A stretch of DNA of 64,000 nucleotides from Verrucomicrobiota bacterium (GCA_020831635.1 JAFIGC010000008.1:1-64000); one strand, 5' to 3'. Shown: positions 43,010-52,344, counted from the first letter of the stretch. The notes: generated by a model not told the origin, from the sequence alone. Numbers and translations: made by a program.

Positions 43010-45190
43010 TCAGTCGAGAACCTGAATGACTTCGATTTGGTTGACCTGGGGGCGGTCGCCTCGTATCTCGATTTCCAACCGAACCCGAGCGCTTGTGATC
43101 TCCTCGAACCTCACATCCACGGGAAACTCATTGCCGGAAGAAACATCCACCCAGTTCCCTTCCACTTCCGCCTGTAGTTTCCACGAATTCACTGGCCGCC
43201 CCATCACCTTCAGGTGGTTGAATACCACCGGTTCCTCCCATTCAAGGGTGAGATACTGGAGGTCTTGCGTCCCCCCTCTCCAATAGGTGAGCTCATCCAG
43301 ATCATTGGCAAACGTGGGCGGATTGCGCCCGAAGGACGCGGTAGCGGAAATTTTCGCCAGCGGCGCGTGGTTCGGATTCCGTTGAAACACAAATTCCGCT
43401 GCGACGGGGAGTCCGAATAACACGTTGTCGAGAAACGCGCCCGCAGTGACCGTGGTCGTTTCGGCAAGCTCCAGGGGGCCGGTGGACTCAGGGGACTCGC
43501 GGTCGGGCACCGACCCGTCGAGGGTGTAACGTATCCGGAAATTGTCGCGGGCGGGCCGAAGGTGGATCCGCGTGATTTTCCCGGCCAAAAACTGCCCGCC
43601 CTCCGGCTCGATTTGCACCGCCGCCTCTCCGGCAAGTTCGGGTCCGGGCAGGTGCGCGAACAGGGAATGGGGCGGGCCATGGTTGTCGGGGCCAAATTCA
43701 ACATTGCGCCAGTTCGCGGCGTCTTCGACATTCATCAGAATTCCGCCCTTGTAAAACCCGTCGAACACCACCCCGTCAAAGTCCGTTTCCCCCCGAAAGA
43801 CGGCATAGACCCCCGTGGGCACCCCGGGCTGCTCCCAGAGTTCCGGGTCCGCCGGCCGCCCCCTGTGCACAAAGCGACTGTGCCAAGGATCCACGCTTGG
43901 ATTGGGTTGCAGACGGGAACGGGGACGAAAGACCACCCGTGCCCGCGTCGGATCCTCGCTGTGCACCACCATACGCCCATTGGGTCCGAGGACAAAACTG
44001 GCCCCGGAAGTACGTTGCGAGGGGGTGGCGTTGGGATTGACCCGTTCGGGACGGAAATACGCCCCCTCGAAAAGCAAATCCCGGGTCAGGGGCCGTTCCG
44101 GAGTCCCGAACATCAAGGTACCGTCGATTCCATAGGTTCCCATGTTGGAGGTCACCATCGGCGTCGGGCAGCCCATGCCCGCGCCGTCCAACAAAATGGT
44201 GGTCGTGCCCTCTCGGCTGTAGAAACTGCCCCGGTTTCCGTTTCCAATGAAACTGTCCTCCGCGATGATCAAGGTTCCGCGTGAAAAGGTCAGCCGGTCG
44301 CTCGGGCCGCCGTTCACCCCGATCACCTCCAGGGAACTGTGTTCCCCGGTGTCAATGTGCACCCAGTGGGTAATGTCCCGGACATAACCGGAACGAGGCT
44401 CCGGTAGATCAAAGTAGTTGCAAAACCGCATGAAAGTGTGCTCGCGTCCCTCCCGGTTTCCGAATCCGCCCGTCTGGGTGCCGGCCCCCAGGTGGGCGCC
44501 GTCCTTCACCCACAAATTTCCAGTGATGGTGTAGCGCACATTGTAGCTGGCGTTCCGCTCCACGGTCAAATGACGGATCATGTACGCCCCCAGATGATCC
44601 CGATTGCCGGGCTGAATCGCGGAGTATTCCTCATCGGCAGCCGGCAGCAGAATGTCGCCGTCGAAGCGTCCATTGTGACGGTCCACCCCTCGGCGCCCGC
44701 CGGTGGCCTCTTCTTCCCAGGGGGACTCGGTCAGAACCTCGCCGCGCTCATTCAGCCAATTTTGCGCTTCCATGGCGTTTCCGCTCTCTCCGGGACGCGC
44801 CCAGACGATGGCGGGACGAGGCACCCACGTCTCTTCCGACCAACGCCCCAAGGTCCCCTCCGTCGTTTCCACTGCCCAAAGGGTATTGCGTTCTCTCTCC
44901 TGAAGTTCCGCTTCGGTCAAGTCTCTCTGCGGATGGAACGTCTGCTCCCCCCCCTGCGAACGAATCATGTGAATCTGGTTCAATGGCAGGGACTGAAGCC
45001 CGCCATGCCGCGGGGAACGCAGCACCAGCAGTTCCGCGTTCGGATGCCGGAACAATACTTCCGCCCGCGTGGTCACCTGATCCACGAGTGTGATTTCCGC
45101 GATCTCCGCCCAAGCGAAACGGGACGGGATCAGAAATGCACCCAAAAGGAAAATTTTCAGCGTGAAAAAGGATGTATTGCGTGTGTTCAT
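43010..45190 (-). CDS. Secreted beta-structure protein with sugar-binding-like C-terminal domains
   Basis: 726 residues from ATG 45190, which has GGAG six bases upstream and opens with a signal peptide (FLLGAFLIPSRFAWA). A short N-terminal module (EVLFRHPNAELLVLRSPRHG) and a beta-helix-like middle (GDILLPAADEEYSAIQPGNR, FDGVVFDGFYKGGIL) match the plus-strand protein at 46989 over their full shared length. Only this one has an extra tail: a chitobiase C-terminal-like module (IRYTLDGSVPDRESP) and a discoidin/F5-8C-like domain (LTLEWEEPVVFNHLKVMG). The tail suggests binding to a glycan surface. A cre-like operator lies 72 bp upstream. Confidence 0.75.
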   Translation of the reverse strand: MNTRNTSFFTLKIFLLGAFLIPSRFAWAEIAEITLVDQVTTRAEVLFRHPNAELLVLRSPRHGGLQSLPLNQIHMIRSQGGEQTFHPQRDLTEAELQERERNTLWAVETTEGTLGRWSEETWVPRPAIVWARPGESGNAMEAQNWLNERGEVLTESPWEEEATGGRRGVDRHNGRFDGDILLPAADEEYSAIQPGNRDHLGAYMIRHLTVERNASYNVRYTITGNLWVKDGAHLGAGTQTGGFGNREGREHTFMRFCNYFDLPEPRSGYVRDITHWVHIDTGEHSSLEVIGVNGGPSDRLTFSRGTLIIAEDSFIGNGNRGSFYSREGTTTILLDGAGMGCPTPMVTSNMGTYGIDGTLMFGTPERPLTRDLLFEGAYFRPERVNPNATPSQRTSGASFVLGPNGRMVVHSEDPTRARVVFRPRSRLQPNPSVDPWHSRFVHRGRPADPELWEQPGVPTGVYAVFRGETDFDGVVFDGFYKGGILMNVEDAANWRNVEFGPDNHGPPHSLFAHLPGPELAGEAAVQIEPEGGQFLAGKITRIHLRPARDNFRIRYTLDGSVPDRESPESTGPLELAETTTVTAGAFLDNVLFGLPVAAEFVFQRNPNHAPLAKISATASFGRNPPTFANDLDELTYWRGGTQDLQYLTLEWEEPVVFNHLKVMGRPVNSWKLQAEVEGNWVDVSSGNEFPVDVRFEEITSARVRLEIEIRGDRPQVNQIEVIQVLD

Positions 45191-45261
45191 GTTGTGCTCC
45201 AGATGATTGAGTCGGATTCTTTCAGGAATCCCCTTGACGTTTATTGCGACCAAAGCGCGAT

Positions 45262-45275
45262 GTAAACGTTAACAC
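45262..45275 (-). promoter_or_regulatory. cre-like operator
   Basis: TGTAAACGTTAACA (13 of 14, a textbook cre match) upstream of the minus-strand secreted protein gene. Confidence 0.7.
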
Positions 45276-45469
45276 TCCCATCCCTTTCCTGACAAGCAGA
45301 AAAAGCTTCGCGAATCGTTTTCTTTGAACCGCCGGTACGCGAAAAAATCCCGAAAACTCCGCCCAAATACCCCCATGAGGCATCCGCTCAAACGCCCCGG
45401 TATCCACAATAGGCGGTGCGCCCCCCCTACTCAACCCTCTGATCTTTTATGATATTTTGTTTTTTTCTG

Positions 45470-45475
45470 TTGACA
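45470..45475 (+). promoter_or_regulatory. -35 box TTGACA
   Basis: Perfect TTGACA 22 bp ahead of the operator at 45498 and about 100 bp before the PEP-CTERM gene. The -10 would fall at the operator edge. Confidence 0.45.
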
Positions 45476-45497
45476 TCGATACGGCCCCATGGTTTTC

Positions 45498-45511
45498 TGA
45501 TAACGTTAACA
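45498..45511 (+). promoter_or_regulatory. cre-like operator of the PEP-CTERM gene
   Basis: TGATAACGTTAACA (13 of 14), identical to the site at 38143, 66 bp upstream of the PEP-CTERM start codon. Confidence 0.72.
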
Positions 45512-45576
45512 TTAGCAGGTTCCGAGATTCCACTCATGACCATCGACGTTTAGACACAAAAACATGGAGACCGAAC

Positions 45577-46350
45577 ATGACAACAAAAAGATCCAAAACC
45601 ACATTGAAAAACCTAATACTCCTTACCTGCATGGCAGGTGTTTCGAATGCGGCTGTGCTCGTCAGCGGCAGTTACACCCAAGACTTCAATTCGTATGAGG
45701 GAACCCAATCGTCGCTGCCCACCGGATGGGCCCTCAACTTTAGCGCCGAAGAAACCCATAACGGGACACTCACCCGCAGCCTTGGCTTTTCCGGTGACGC
45801 GCATACAGATATCCTGAACACAACTGGCGGATCCCCACGCGGGGTATGGGCGGCCCGGGACAACGAGACGTCAGAGGATTACCATCCGACCATGACCTTT
45901 AATGGCACCAACCGGAACACAATTTTCGTCTTGTCCTTGACCAACGACGACTCGTTCACGTGGACGGAGGCGGATGTCAGCTTTGCCTATAAGCAAATCA
46001 CGGAGGGGTTACGCGCCGCCACGGGTAGTTTCTCTTACAGCACGGACAACGGCGCCAACTGGCTGACGTCCGGAGATATCGCCAACCATACAACTACCGT
46101 GAACACCGAGGAACATGTATTTTTGAGCGACACCGTGGTCACACCCCGAAGTGGACTGATCACAGACCTGTCGGTGCTTCCGAGTGAAACCCTCATGTTG
46201 CGTTGGAACTTAAACACGAGCGCCGGGGATGGGCGCAATTCCATGCTTGGATTCGATGACGTCAACGTGGTGGTAATCCCTGAACCCGGCACCCTCCTGT
46301 TACTCGGGATTGCCCTGGGTACCCTGGCCCTGTTCCACCGCAGACGCTGA
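45577..46350 (+). CDS. PEP-CTERM sorted exported protein
   Basis: 257 residues. ATG 45577 follows GGAGA at good spacing and begins a signal peptide (TTLKNLILLTCMAGVSNAA). The C-terminus IPEPGTLLLLGIALGTLALFHRRR has the PEP motif, a membrane helix and a basic tail, the PEP-CTERM sorting signal recognised by an exosortase. The mature part is beta-rich (YTQDFNSYEGTQSSLPTGW, SFSYSTDNGANWL), resembling other PEP-CTERM surface proteins tied to exopolysaccharide. No exosortase gene is in the window. It lies between the two paralogous secreted-protein genes. Confidence 0.85.
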   Translation: MTTKRSKTTLKNLILLTCMAGVSNAAVLVSGSYTQDFNSYEGTQSSLPTGWALNFSAEETHNGTLTRSLGFSGDAHTDILNTTGGSPRGVWAARDNETSEDYHPTMTFNGTNRNTIFVLSLTNDDSFTWTEADVSFAYKQITEGLRAATGSFSYSTDNGANWLTSGDIANHTTTVNTEEHVFLSDTVVTPRSGLITDLSVLPSETLMLRWNLNTSAGDGRNSMLGFDDVNVVVIPEPGTLLLLGIALGTLALFHRRR

Positions 46351-46441
46351 ATTCCAAATTTCAGAATGTCTGTCATAGCCTTTCCGATCTCGGGAACAGC
46401 GTTTTTCTAGCTCGGAGCCCGGGCTTCGAACCCTTGAATAG

Positions 46442-46704
46442 AACATCACCCAAATTTGGCTGTACGGCGATCATTACAAATGGCGGGCCATGCGAACCAA
46501 CGGCATTCCCGAACGCTTCTGCACCGGCGACGCATCGGATGTTGATAAATTCGAGGCCTGGGTCCATACCTAGGAAATCTCTTTCCGCAATCCGAACGAT
46601 CATTGGAGCCACATGGATCTCAACCGTTCCTTCGACATCCCGGACCACTCACCTCCGAAAACGCCGCCCGCTATTTCGACTTCGGGGTGACGCCACACGG
46701 CTGA
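46442..46704 (+). pseudogene. uxaC: Remnant of uronate isomerase
   Basis: In one frame: [40 protein letters not shown], a TAG stop, then FRNPNDHWSHMDLNRSFDIP. After a frame change LTSENAARYFDFG follows. This is the N-terminal third of glucuronate/galacturonate isomerase (compare NIxEIWLxxDHYKWRxMR, GDASD, NPLYHWTHLEL in the family), truncated on both sides and disrupted by a stop and a frameshift. It would have fed uronates to the UxaA-type pathway encoded at 25.8-27.4 kb. Confidence 0.82.
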
Positions 46705-46838
46705 AATGACGTAAACAGACCGTATCCGATCTCATCAGCCATGATGAGATGAACGAAAATATGATCTTTAACAAGTTTTTTGTTTTTTTCATTGGGTTTT
46801 ATGAGGACGAAACCCGCCATCCCATCCCTTTCCAAATC

Positions 46839-46856
46839 AGGCCCCTTCAAGGGCCT
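46839..46856 (+). terminator. Candidate hairpin terminator
   Basis: AGGCCC-CTTCAA-GGGCCT forms a six-base stem with a six-base loop, followed within a few bases by TTTTTTAATTATT. It lies between the uxaC remnant and the next promoter. Confidence 0.45.
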
Positions 46857-46872
46857 TCATATTTTTTAATTA

Positions 46873-46912
46873 TTGACTTGAATTTTTTCATATCGCAATG
46901 TTATCGTTAACA
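46873..46912 (+). promoter_or_regulatory. Promoter with overlapping cre-like operator
   Basis: A -35-like TTGACT (46873-46878) precedes operator TGTTATCGTTAACA (46899-46912, 13 of 14). The operator core starts 20 bp after the box, as at 30105. It should drive the 46989/48576 gene pair. Confidence 0.6.
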
Positions 46913-46988
46913 TCCATGGCGTTTCCAGTTGTCTCATTCCTCTTGCCATGGATTCGTCATTCCTCACAACCCTCTCCCTCACTCGTTC

Positions 46989-48545
46989 ATGAAACCACTA
47001 TTGATTCCCTTCCATATTCTGTTGTCAATTCTAACCCTGCTTCCGCTTCAAATCCTACAAGCACAATCCGGGCAAATTTCCGACATTCTGCTGGTCAATG
47101 GCGGACGGATCCAAGGGGAAATTCTCTTCAAACACCCCAATGCCGAATTGCTGATTCTGAGGTCGGAGCGAAGGGGCACCGTGCAATCGCTTCCCCTTGA
47201 GGTGCTCCAAGCGGTACGAAATCCGGCAGGTCAGATCTCCCAAGTCAATCCCCCCCGTGAACTGACGGAGGAGGAACTTCTCCAATTTCAACGGAACGGC
47301 CTATGGGGGGATCAGGCCGGGCCCAATCAAATCGGGCGCTATGCCGAAGAGACTTGGGCGCCACGTCCCCTGATCGTCTGGGCCCACCCGGGAGAGAGCG
47401 GGGATGCGTTTGATCCACGCAATTGGTTGGATGAGAAAGGCGAACCCATGCGGGAGAGCCCCTGGACCATCACGGGCAATGATCCGCGCGAAGGAAAATG
47501 GGACGGTGATATTCTTCTCCCGGCCGCTGACGAAGCGTACCGCATCATCCAATCCGGAAACCGAGACCATCTGGGAGCATTTTCCCTTCGGCACTTGACC
47601 GTGGAGAAAAATGCCTCCTACGAGGTACAGTATACGATTCTGGGCAACCTTTGGATGAAGGACGGCGGCAAACTTGGCCATGGCACCCAAACGGGCGGAT
47701 TCGGGAGCGGAGAAGGTCAAAGACACACCTTCGCGCGTTTTTGCAACTGGCATCATGTGCGTGAACCCCACTGGGCCTACGCCGAATACATCAGCCATTG
47801 GGTTCACTTTGACCAGGGAAGAGGGTCCATGGAGATTATCGGACATACAGGCGGACCGAGCGACCGCGTGAGCCTGCGTTCCGGAACCCTCGTGATCTCC
47901 GAGAACAGCAGTCTCATTTGCGGAGACCGCGCCGCATTTTTCACGGCGCCAGGTTCCACGCTCATTTTATTGGACGGGGCCAAGATCGCAAACCCATCCC
48001 CGCTCAAGGGAGGGAGTGGAGGCAATATCATGGGCACCTATGGAATTGGAGGCACGCTGCTCTTCGGCACGCCCGAGCACCCCCTGCAGCGGGACTTGAT
48101 TTTTTCCGCTTGTCTGTACCCCATTGACAGACTGAACAAAGACAGCAATCCTTCCGACCGGGCCAGCGGCGCATCCTGGGTATTTGGACCCGAAAGCCGA
48201 TTGGTCACCCACAGCGCCGACCCAACCCGGGCCCGGGTGGTGTTTCGCCCCCGGGACCGCGCCACCATGCCCACCCTCGGCATTCCCATGAATTTGCGCG
48301 GCCCATATGAAAACCGGAGTGGAAATCAAAGAGGCCCGGCCAACCCCGGCCTTTGGGAGCACCCCGATATCCCCAAAAGTCCGATTATCCTCTTTCGCGG
48401 CAACACGGACTTCAATGGCGTGGTCTTTGATGGATTCGCGGAAGGGACCATCTTGGTGAGCCCCGCCGCCCGCCGTCGTTGGAAAAACGTTTCTTTCGGC
48501 GAAAACAATCAGGCCTCGCCGGAGAAACTGTTCAAAGATCTTTAA
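46989..48545 (+). CDS. Secreted beta-structure protein, paralogue of the 43010 gene product
   Basis: 518 residues from ATG 46989 with a signal peptide (PFHILLSILTLLPLQILQA); the longer track start adds an unlikely leader. It parallels the minus-strand protein segment by segment: GRIQGEILFKHPNAELLILR, ESGDAFDPRNWLDEKGEP, GDILLPAADEAYRIIQSGNR, GTQTGGFGSGEGQRHTF, DPTRARVVFRPRD, FRGNTDFNGVVFDGFAEG. It lacks the chitobiase-like and discoidin-like tail. The fold looks like a beta-helix with G8-like flavour. Function unknown. It is 30 bp ahead of the G8-domain gene, so the two probably form an operon. Confidence 0.74.
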   Translation: MKPLLIPFHILLSILTLLPLQILQAQSGQISDILLVNGGRIQGEILFKHPNAELLILRSERRGTVQSLPLEVLQAVRNPAGQISQVNPPRELTEEELLQFQRNGLWGDQAGPNQIGRYAEETWAPRPLIVWAHPGESGDAFDPRNWLDEKGEPMRESPWTITGNDPREGKWDGDILLPAADEAYRIIQSGNRDHLGAFSLRHLTVEKNASYEVQYTILGNLWMKDGGKLGHGTQTGGFGSGEGQRHTFARFCNWHHVREPHWAYAEYISHWVHFDQGRGSMEIIGHTGGPSDRVSLRSGTLVISENSSLICGDRAAFFTAPGSTLILLDGAKIANPSPLKGGSGGNIMGTYGIGGTLLFGTPEHPLQRDLIFSACLYPIDRLNKDSNPSDRASGASWVFGPESRLVTHSADPTRARVVFRPRDRATMPTLGIPMNLRGPYENRSGNQRGPANPGLWEHPDIPKSPIILFRGNTDFNGVVFDGFAEGTILVSPAARRRWKNVSFGENNQASPEKLFKDL

Positions 48546-48575
48546 CAACCAACACGCAAATCCAAAGAGGTTACC

Positions 48576-51500
48576 ATGAAGACACTTCATCAAAATAATG
48601 AACGACTGGCCGTTTGGGTCCTTTTGATTTCCTTGGCGCCTTGGGTGCCTGCCCATGATCCGGGGACGCCCCCCCACACCGAACTCAAACGATGGAGCGA
48701 GCTTTCCACTTGGCAACAACCGGGCTTCAACGTGGCCACCTGTAACGAAGAAACCTGCGCCTGTGAACCGGTGGTACCCGTGGAGGGAAAGTCTGTCACC
48801 ATCCCCCACGGGGCGCGAGTGCTTCTGGATGTAGACACCCCGGTGCTGAACGGGGTCACGGTGATGGGCGAATTGATCTTTGAAGACAAACCCGGGGTCG
48901 GACTCTCCGCACACTGGATCATGATCATGGGCGAACACAGTGCCTTGCGGATCGGTTCCGAGGAGGTCCCGTTCGAAAACGAAACCCACATCACCGTTCA
49001 CGGCACCGACATTCGCGGCAACGTGTCGGGCGAAGCCGCGCCCTGGTCAAGCGGAACGAAATTCTTGATGGCAATGGATGGCGGCACCCTCGCTCTTCAT
49101 GGTGCCAGCCGCGAAAAAACCTCATGGACCAAACTTTCGGCCAACGCCCATGTGGGCGACACAACGTTCGGCGTCGAGGACACGGACACGGGCTGGCAAG
49201 TGGGCGACCGACTGGCGGTTGCTCCGAGCGGGTACCACTTCACCGACGGAACCGACGTGACCATCACCGCCATCAACGGGGGTACCATTTCCTTCGAGCC
49301 CGCCCTGCATGCGGACCACTGGGGCGAACTTCAGACGTACGACGGAACCATCGTTGATCAGCGTGCGCCGGTAGGCCTCCTGACCCGTAACATTAAAATC
49401 CAAGGGGCGGAAGATTCCCTCATGTTGCGCTCGGATATGTCCGATTTTCCAGGATATGGCCCTTATACGTACGGGCTCCCGATGGACCTCCCGCTCAATT
49501 TCGGCGTGCATGTCATGATCATGGGTGGCCTGGGCGGACGCCCCACCGCCCACGCCTACGTCGAAGGCGTGGAGTTCACTCGCTCCGGCCAAGTCAGCCT
49601 GCAAGGTCGCTACTCCTTCCACTGGCACTGGGTCGGAGATGCGACCGGTCAATATTTCCGCAACAACTCCATTCACCACGCCTTTCAACGCGGCGTCAAT
49701 GTGCACCGCACTTCCAATACCCTTGTGGCCGACAACGTGACCTACAAAGTCAACAACCACAACTATGTCTGGGCCGAAGACGGACATGAAACCGAGTTTG
49801 GCAACCGGTTTCTCCGCAACCTCGCCATTGATGTCGTGAACCAGAAACACGAGGAATACCCGATGGCCTTCGGGGACCGAGGAAATTATGCGTATCGGGA
49901 AGGCACCGGCCCCGATCCTTCCAAACAGGAAGAATGGCGCACCAGCGGTTTCTGGGGGCAAAACGTCATCAACACCCTGGAGGACAATCATGTCGCGGGT
50001 GTTCGTGCCGGAATGGGCTATTTCTTTGATATCGGCGGCGGGAACAAATTCGAACCTCTCTTGCACCACTTCCGCTTCCACAACAATACCGCCCATACGG
50101 TTTCGGATACCACCTCTGGTCTCGCCATTCAAAATGACCTCTACCCGCCCACCACCGTCGGATCGGCCTTGTTTGTGAAAAACAGAAACGTGGGAGAACT
50201 TGAGTTCACCGGATTCAATGCCTTTAAAAACAAACTGGGGGTGTGGCTGGAATCCAATCACCACACCATCCGTGACGCCGTCCTGACCGATAACGCCGGG
50301 GCGGTGATGCTTTTTCAAGGGCGCGTCAAAGACTCCCTCATCGTGGGAATCACCGAGAATCCCATTGGTCGCGACGCCCCACTCGTGCGTCAGCGCTCCC
50401 CTCGGACCATTCATCATCTGAACGCAACCTCTTCCGGCATCTTCATCTTCAACGGCCAAGGTGGACAGAAAACCATCAAGGCGCACAACATCCGATTTTT
50501 CAACACCCCCGGAGGAGGCATTCGCTCCTCGGAAGGCGGCGCATTCCATGGAAGCTACCTTTCCGGCCTACAAATGGATGCACAAACTCTCCCCCTGCGA
50601 ATGACCGGACTGGGCATCGGGGCCTTCCTTGATGTAGACGGCATCTTCGACCCCCAAGGATACGGCCGTCCGACCTGGCTCACTTTCGGAGATCCCCACT
50701 ATATTACACGGCACTCTGAATTCGATGACACCATGGATGCCTGGCGGACTCCCGCCATCAAGGAAACCATCCCCCGGTTCGAAGAAGTGGCACTGGCACC
50801 CTTCGGACCGCACCACGCCGACTTTGGTGTTGCCGAACAAGGCTTGGCCATTGACCTCATCGGCAACGGCGGCGTGGCGCTCCCCGTCGACTACGAGGTC
50901 ACGCCAAACACCATGATCGAATTTTTCGCCGCCGACAACGAACTTCACGGCAAGAAAAACTGGAATTTCGTGGGTGTCGGCTTGGTCAACGGCCTAGACA
51001 ATCTCGATGAGCCCCGCCTTTTCGGTGTGCATGGGAATCACCTCCCACCCTTCCCCGCCCAGTCCAAGGAGGTCGCCCAATCGTATAAGCGCCCCTCGCT
51101 CGGCGTCGCGCCTCCCGGCGCCGCCTATCGGATTCCCATCGGGCAATATTACACCGGCCCTGCCAGTCATCTCGCACTATACGGACGCGCGGCCGGAAAC
51201 GCAGGTAACAAGGCCATTTTCCGCTTCCACCTCTTCCGTATCTACGAAGCGGACACCAACAACTTCAGAGGATGGCCGGTTGTACGCGAGATTTACGAAA
51301 CCCTCAACCCCTCCGTAAATGGTGAAATACGTTTCTCCGATCTTTTCAATGACCCCCGATATCCGGCATCCCCCACCACAACCGTGCGTCTCGCACCGTA
51401 TTATGGCGACGGATACATTCATACCTACGGCAATACCGACCTCCACTCCAGAGCCATCCACCGCCCCCGCAGCAGTGCCGCCATGATTGATCGCAGCTAC

Positions 51501-52301
51501 CTGACCGTGAACGAATCAGGTCTTTACGAGTTCTTCATCATTTCCAAATTCACGGCGGTCTCCCTTGATTTGGCACCCGCGACAAACGGCCCTTTGCAGT
51601 GGACCCCCGTGATCCACGACGACCCGGGCAACGGGCCGACGCACAATCCCCGAACCTTGGCAGGTGCGGTCCAACTCCAAGCGGGAAAGGTCTATCACTG
51701 GCGTCACCGCGCGGTCAATACGTTCTCCGCCGCCCCGGAACCACACACCATCCACTGGCGCAAACCCTCGATGAATGAGCCGAAACCCTTCAACATCACT
51801 TACCTCCGCCCTGCCCCCGGACCTCTCGCTCCTGACGAACCCGCAGTGGCCAGCGTAATCAATGATGCCATCCCCGACTGGTGGAAACTAAAACACGGTA
51901 TCGACAACCTCAGCGACAATCCCAAGCACCTCGCCTCTGGAAGTCTTACCGACGACGGCAGCACCAACCTTCAAAAATTCCTCTTCGGACTCGACCCCTT
52001 CCAACCCGCCACCTATCCGGTCACCCAAATCGATACCACGCCACTTGGCGACCTTCAGGTCACTTTTCCAGCCTTGTCTGGACGAAAATATCAGTTGCAA
52101 AGCTCCACCGACCTCATCAACTGGATGCCATTGGGTGAAATCAAAACCGTTGACTCCGCCCGAGATTTCCATTGGGAAATTCCAGCAAACGGCACAAACC
52201 GCGCTTTTTTCCGCGTTGTCGTCCGACCCAAGGAAACTTTTTTCACCCATTCAGATGGATCAGGCCAAGGGAACGTTTCAGGAGGAGCGGGTTCATACTG
52301 A
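48576..52301 (+). CDS. Giant secreted G8-domain beta-helix protein
   Basis: 1241 residues. A signal peptide (LAVWVLLISLAPWVPA) leads to a G8 domain near residues 35-170 (WSELSTWQQPG, VEGKSVTIPHGARVLLDVDT, GELIFEDKPGVGLSAHWIMI, NETHITVHGTDIRG). Beta-helix rungs follow (VEGVEFTRSGQVSLQGRYS, FRNNSIHHAFQRGVNVHRT, LVADNVTYKVNNHNYVWAED). This is the CEMIP/PKHD1L1-like arrangement, whose animal members include a hyaluronan-binding/degrading protein. The C-terminus has a DxGSTNLQKFLFGLDPFQP segment and a FPALSGRKYQLQSSTDLINW module common in Verrucomicrobia exoproteins. AAAGAGG precedes the ATG. No catalytic residues can be named. Confidence 0.8.
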   Translation: MKTLHQNNERLAVWVLLISLAPWVPAHDPGTPPHTELKRWSELSTWQQPGFNVATCNEETCACEPVVPVEGKSVTIPHGARVLLDVDTPVLNGVTVMGELIFEDKPGVGLSAHWIMIMGEHSALRIGSEEVPFENETHITVHGTDIRGNVSGEAAPWSSGTKFLMAMDGGTLALHGASREKTSWTKLSANAHVGDTTFGVEDTDTGWQVGDRLAVAPSGYHFTDGTDVTITAINGGTISFEPALHADHWGELQTYDGTIVDQRAPVGLLTRNIKIQGAEDSLMLRSDMSDFPGYGPYTYGLPMDLPLNFGVHVMIMGGLGGRPTAHAYVEGVEFTRSGQVSLQGRYSFHWHWVGDATGQYFRNNSIHHAFQRGVNVHRTSNTLVADNVTYKVNNHNYVWAEDGHETEFGNRFLRNLAIDVVNQKHEEYPMAFGDRGNYAYREGTGPDPSKQEEWRTSGFWGQNVINTLEDNHVAGVRAGMGYFFDIGGGNKFEPLLHHFRFHNNTAHTVSDTTSGLAIQNDLYPPTTVGSALFVKNRNVGELEFTGFNAFKNKLGVWLESNHHTIRDAVLTDNAGAVMLFQGRVKDSLIVGITENPIGRDAPLVRQRSPRTIHHLNATSSGIFIFNGQGGQKTIKAHNIRFFNTPGGGIRSSEGGAFHGSYLSGLQMDAQTLPLRMTGLGIGAFLDVDGIFDPQGYGRPTWLTFGDPHYITRHSEFDDTMDAWRTPAIKETIPRFEEVALAPFGPHHADFGVAEQGLAIDLIGNGGVALPVDYEVTPNTMIEFFAADNELHGKKNWNFVGVGLVNGLDNLDEPRLFGVHGNHLPPFPAQSKEVAQSYKRPSLGVAPPGAAYRIPIGQYYTGPASHLALYGRAAGNAGNKAIFRFHLFRIYEADTNNFRGWPVVREIYETLNPSVNGEIRFSDLFNDPRYPASPTTTVRLAPYYGDGYIHTYGNTDLHSRAIHRPRSSAAMIDRSYLTVNESGLYEFFIISKFTAVSLDLAPATNGPLQWTPVIHDDPGNGPTHNPRTLAGAVQLQAGKVYHWRHRAVNTFSAAPEPHTIHWRKPSMNEPKPFNITYLRPAPGPLAPDEPAVASVINDAIPDWWKLKHGIDNLSDNPKHLASGSLTDDGSTNLQKFLFGLDPFQPATYPVTQIDTTPLGDLQVTFPALSGRKYQLQSSTDLINWMPLGEIKTVDSARDFHWEIPANGTNRAFFRVVVRPKETFFTHSDGSGQGNVSGGAGSY

Positions 52302-52344
52302 AAAAGACCCCTCGTGTTTTCAACGGATGACACACACATGCAAA

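Noticed and set aside
49122-50549. 475-codon minus-strand ORF inside the G8-domain gene
   Set aside because: It is a shadow with no domain or start signal; the plus strand holds the signal peptide, G8 and beta-helix rungs.
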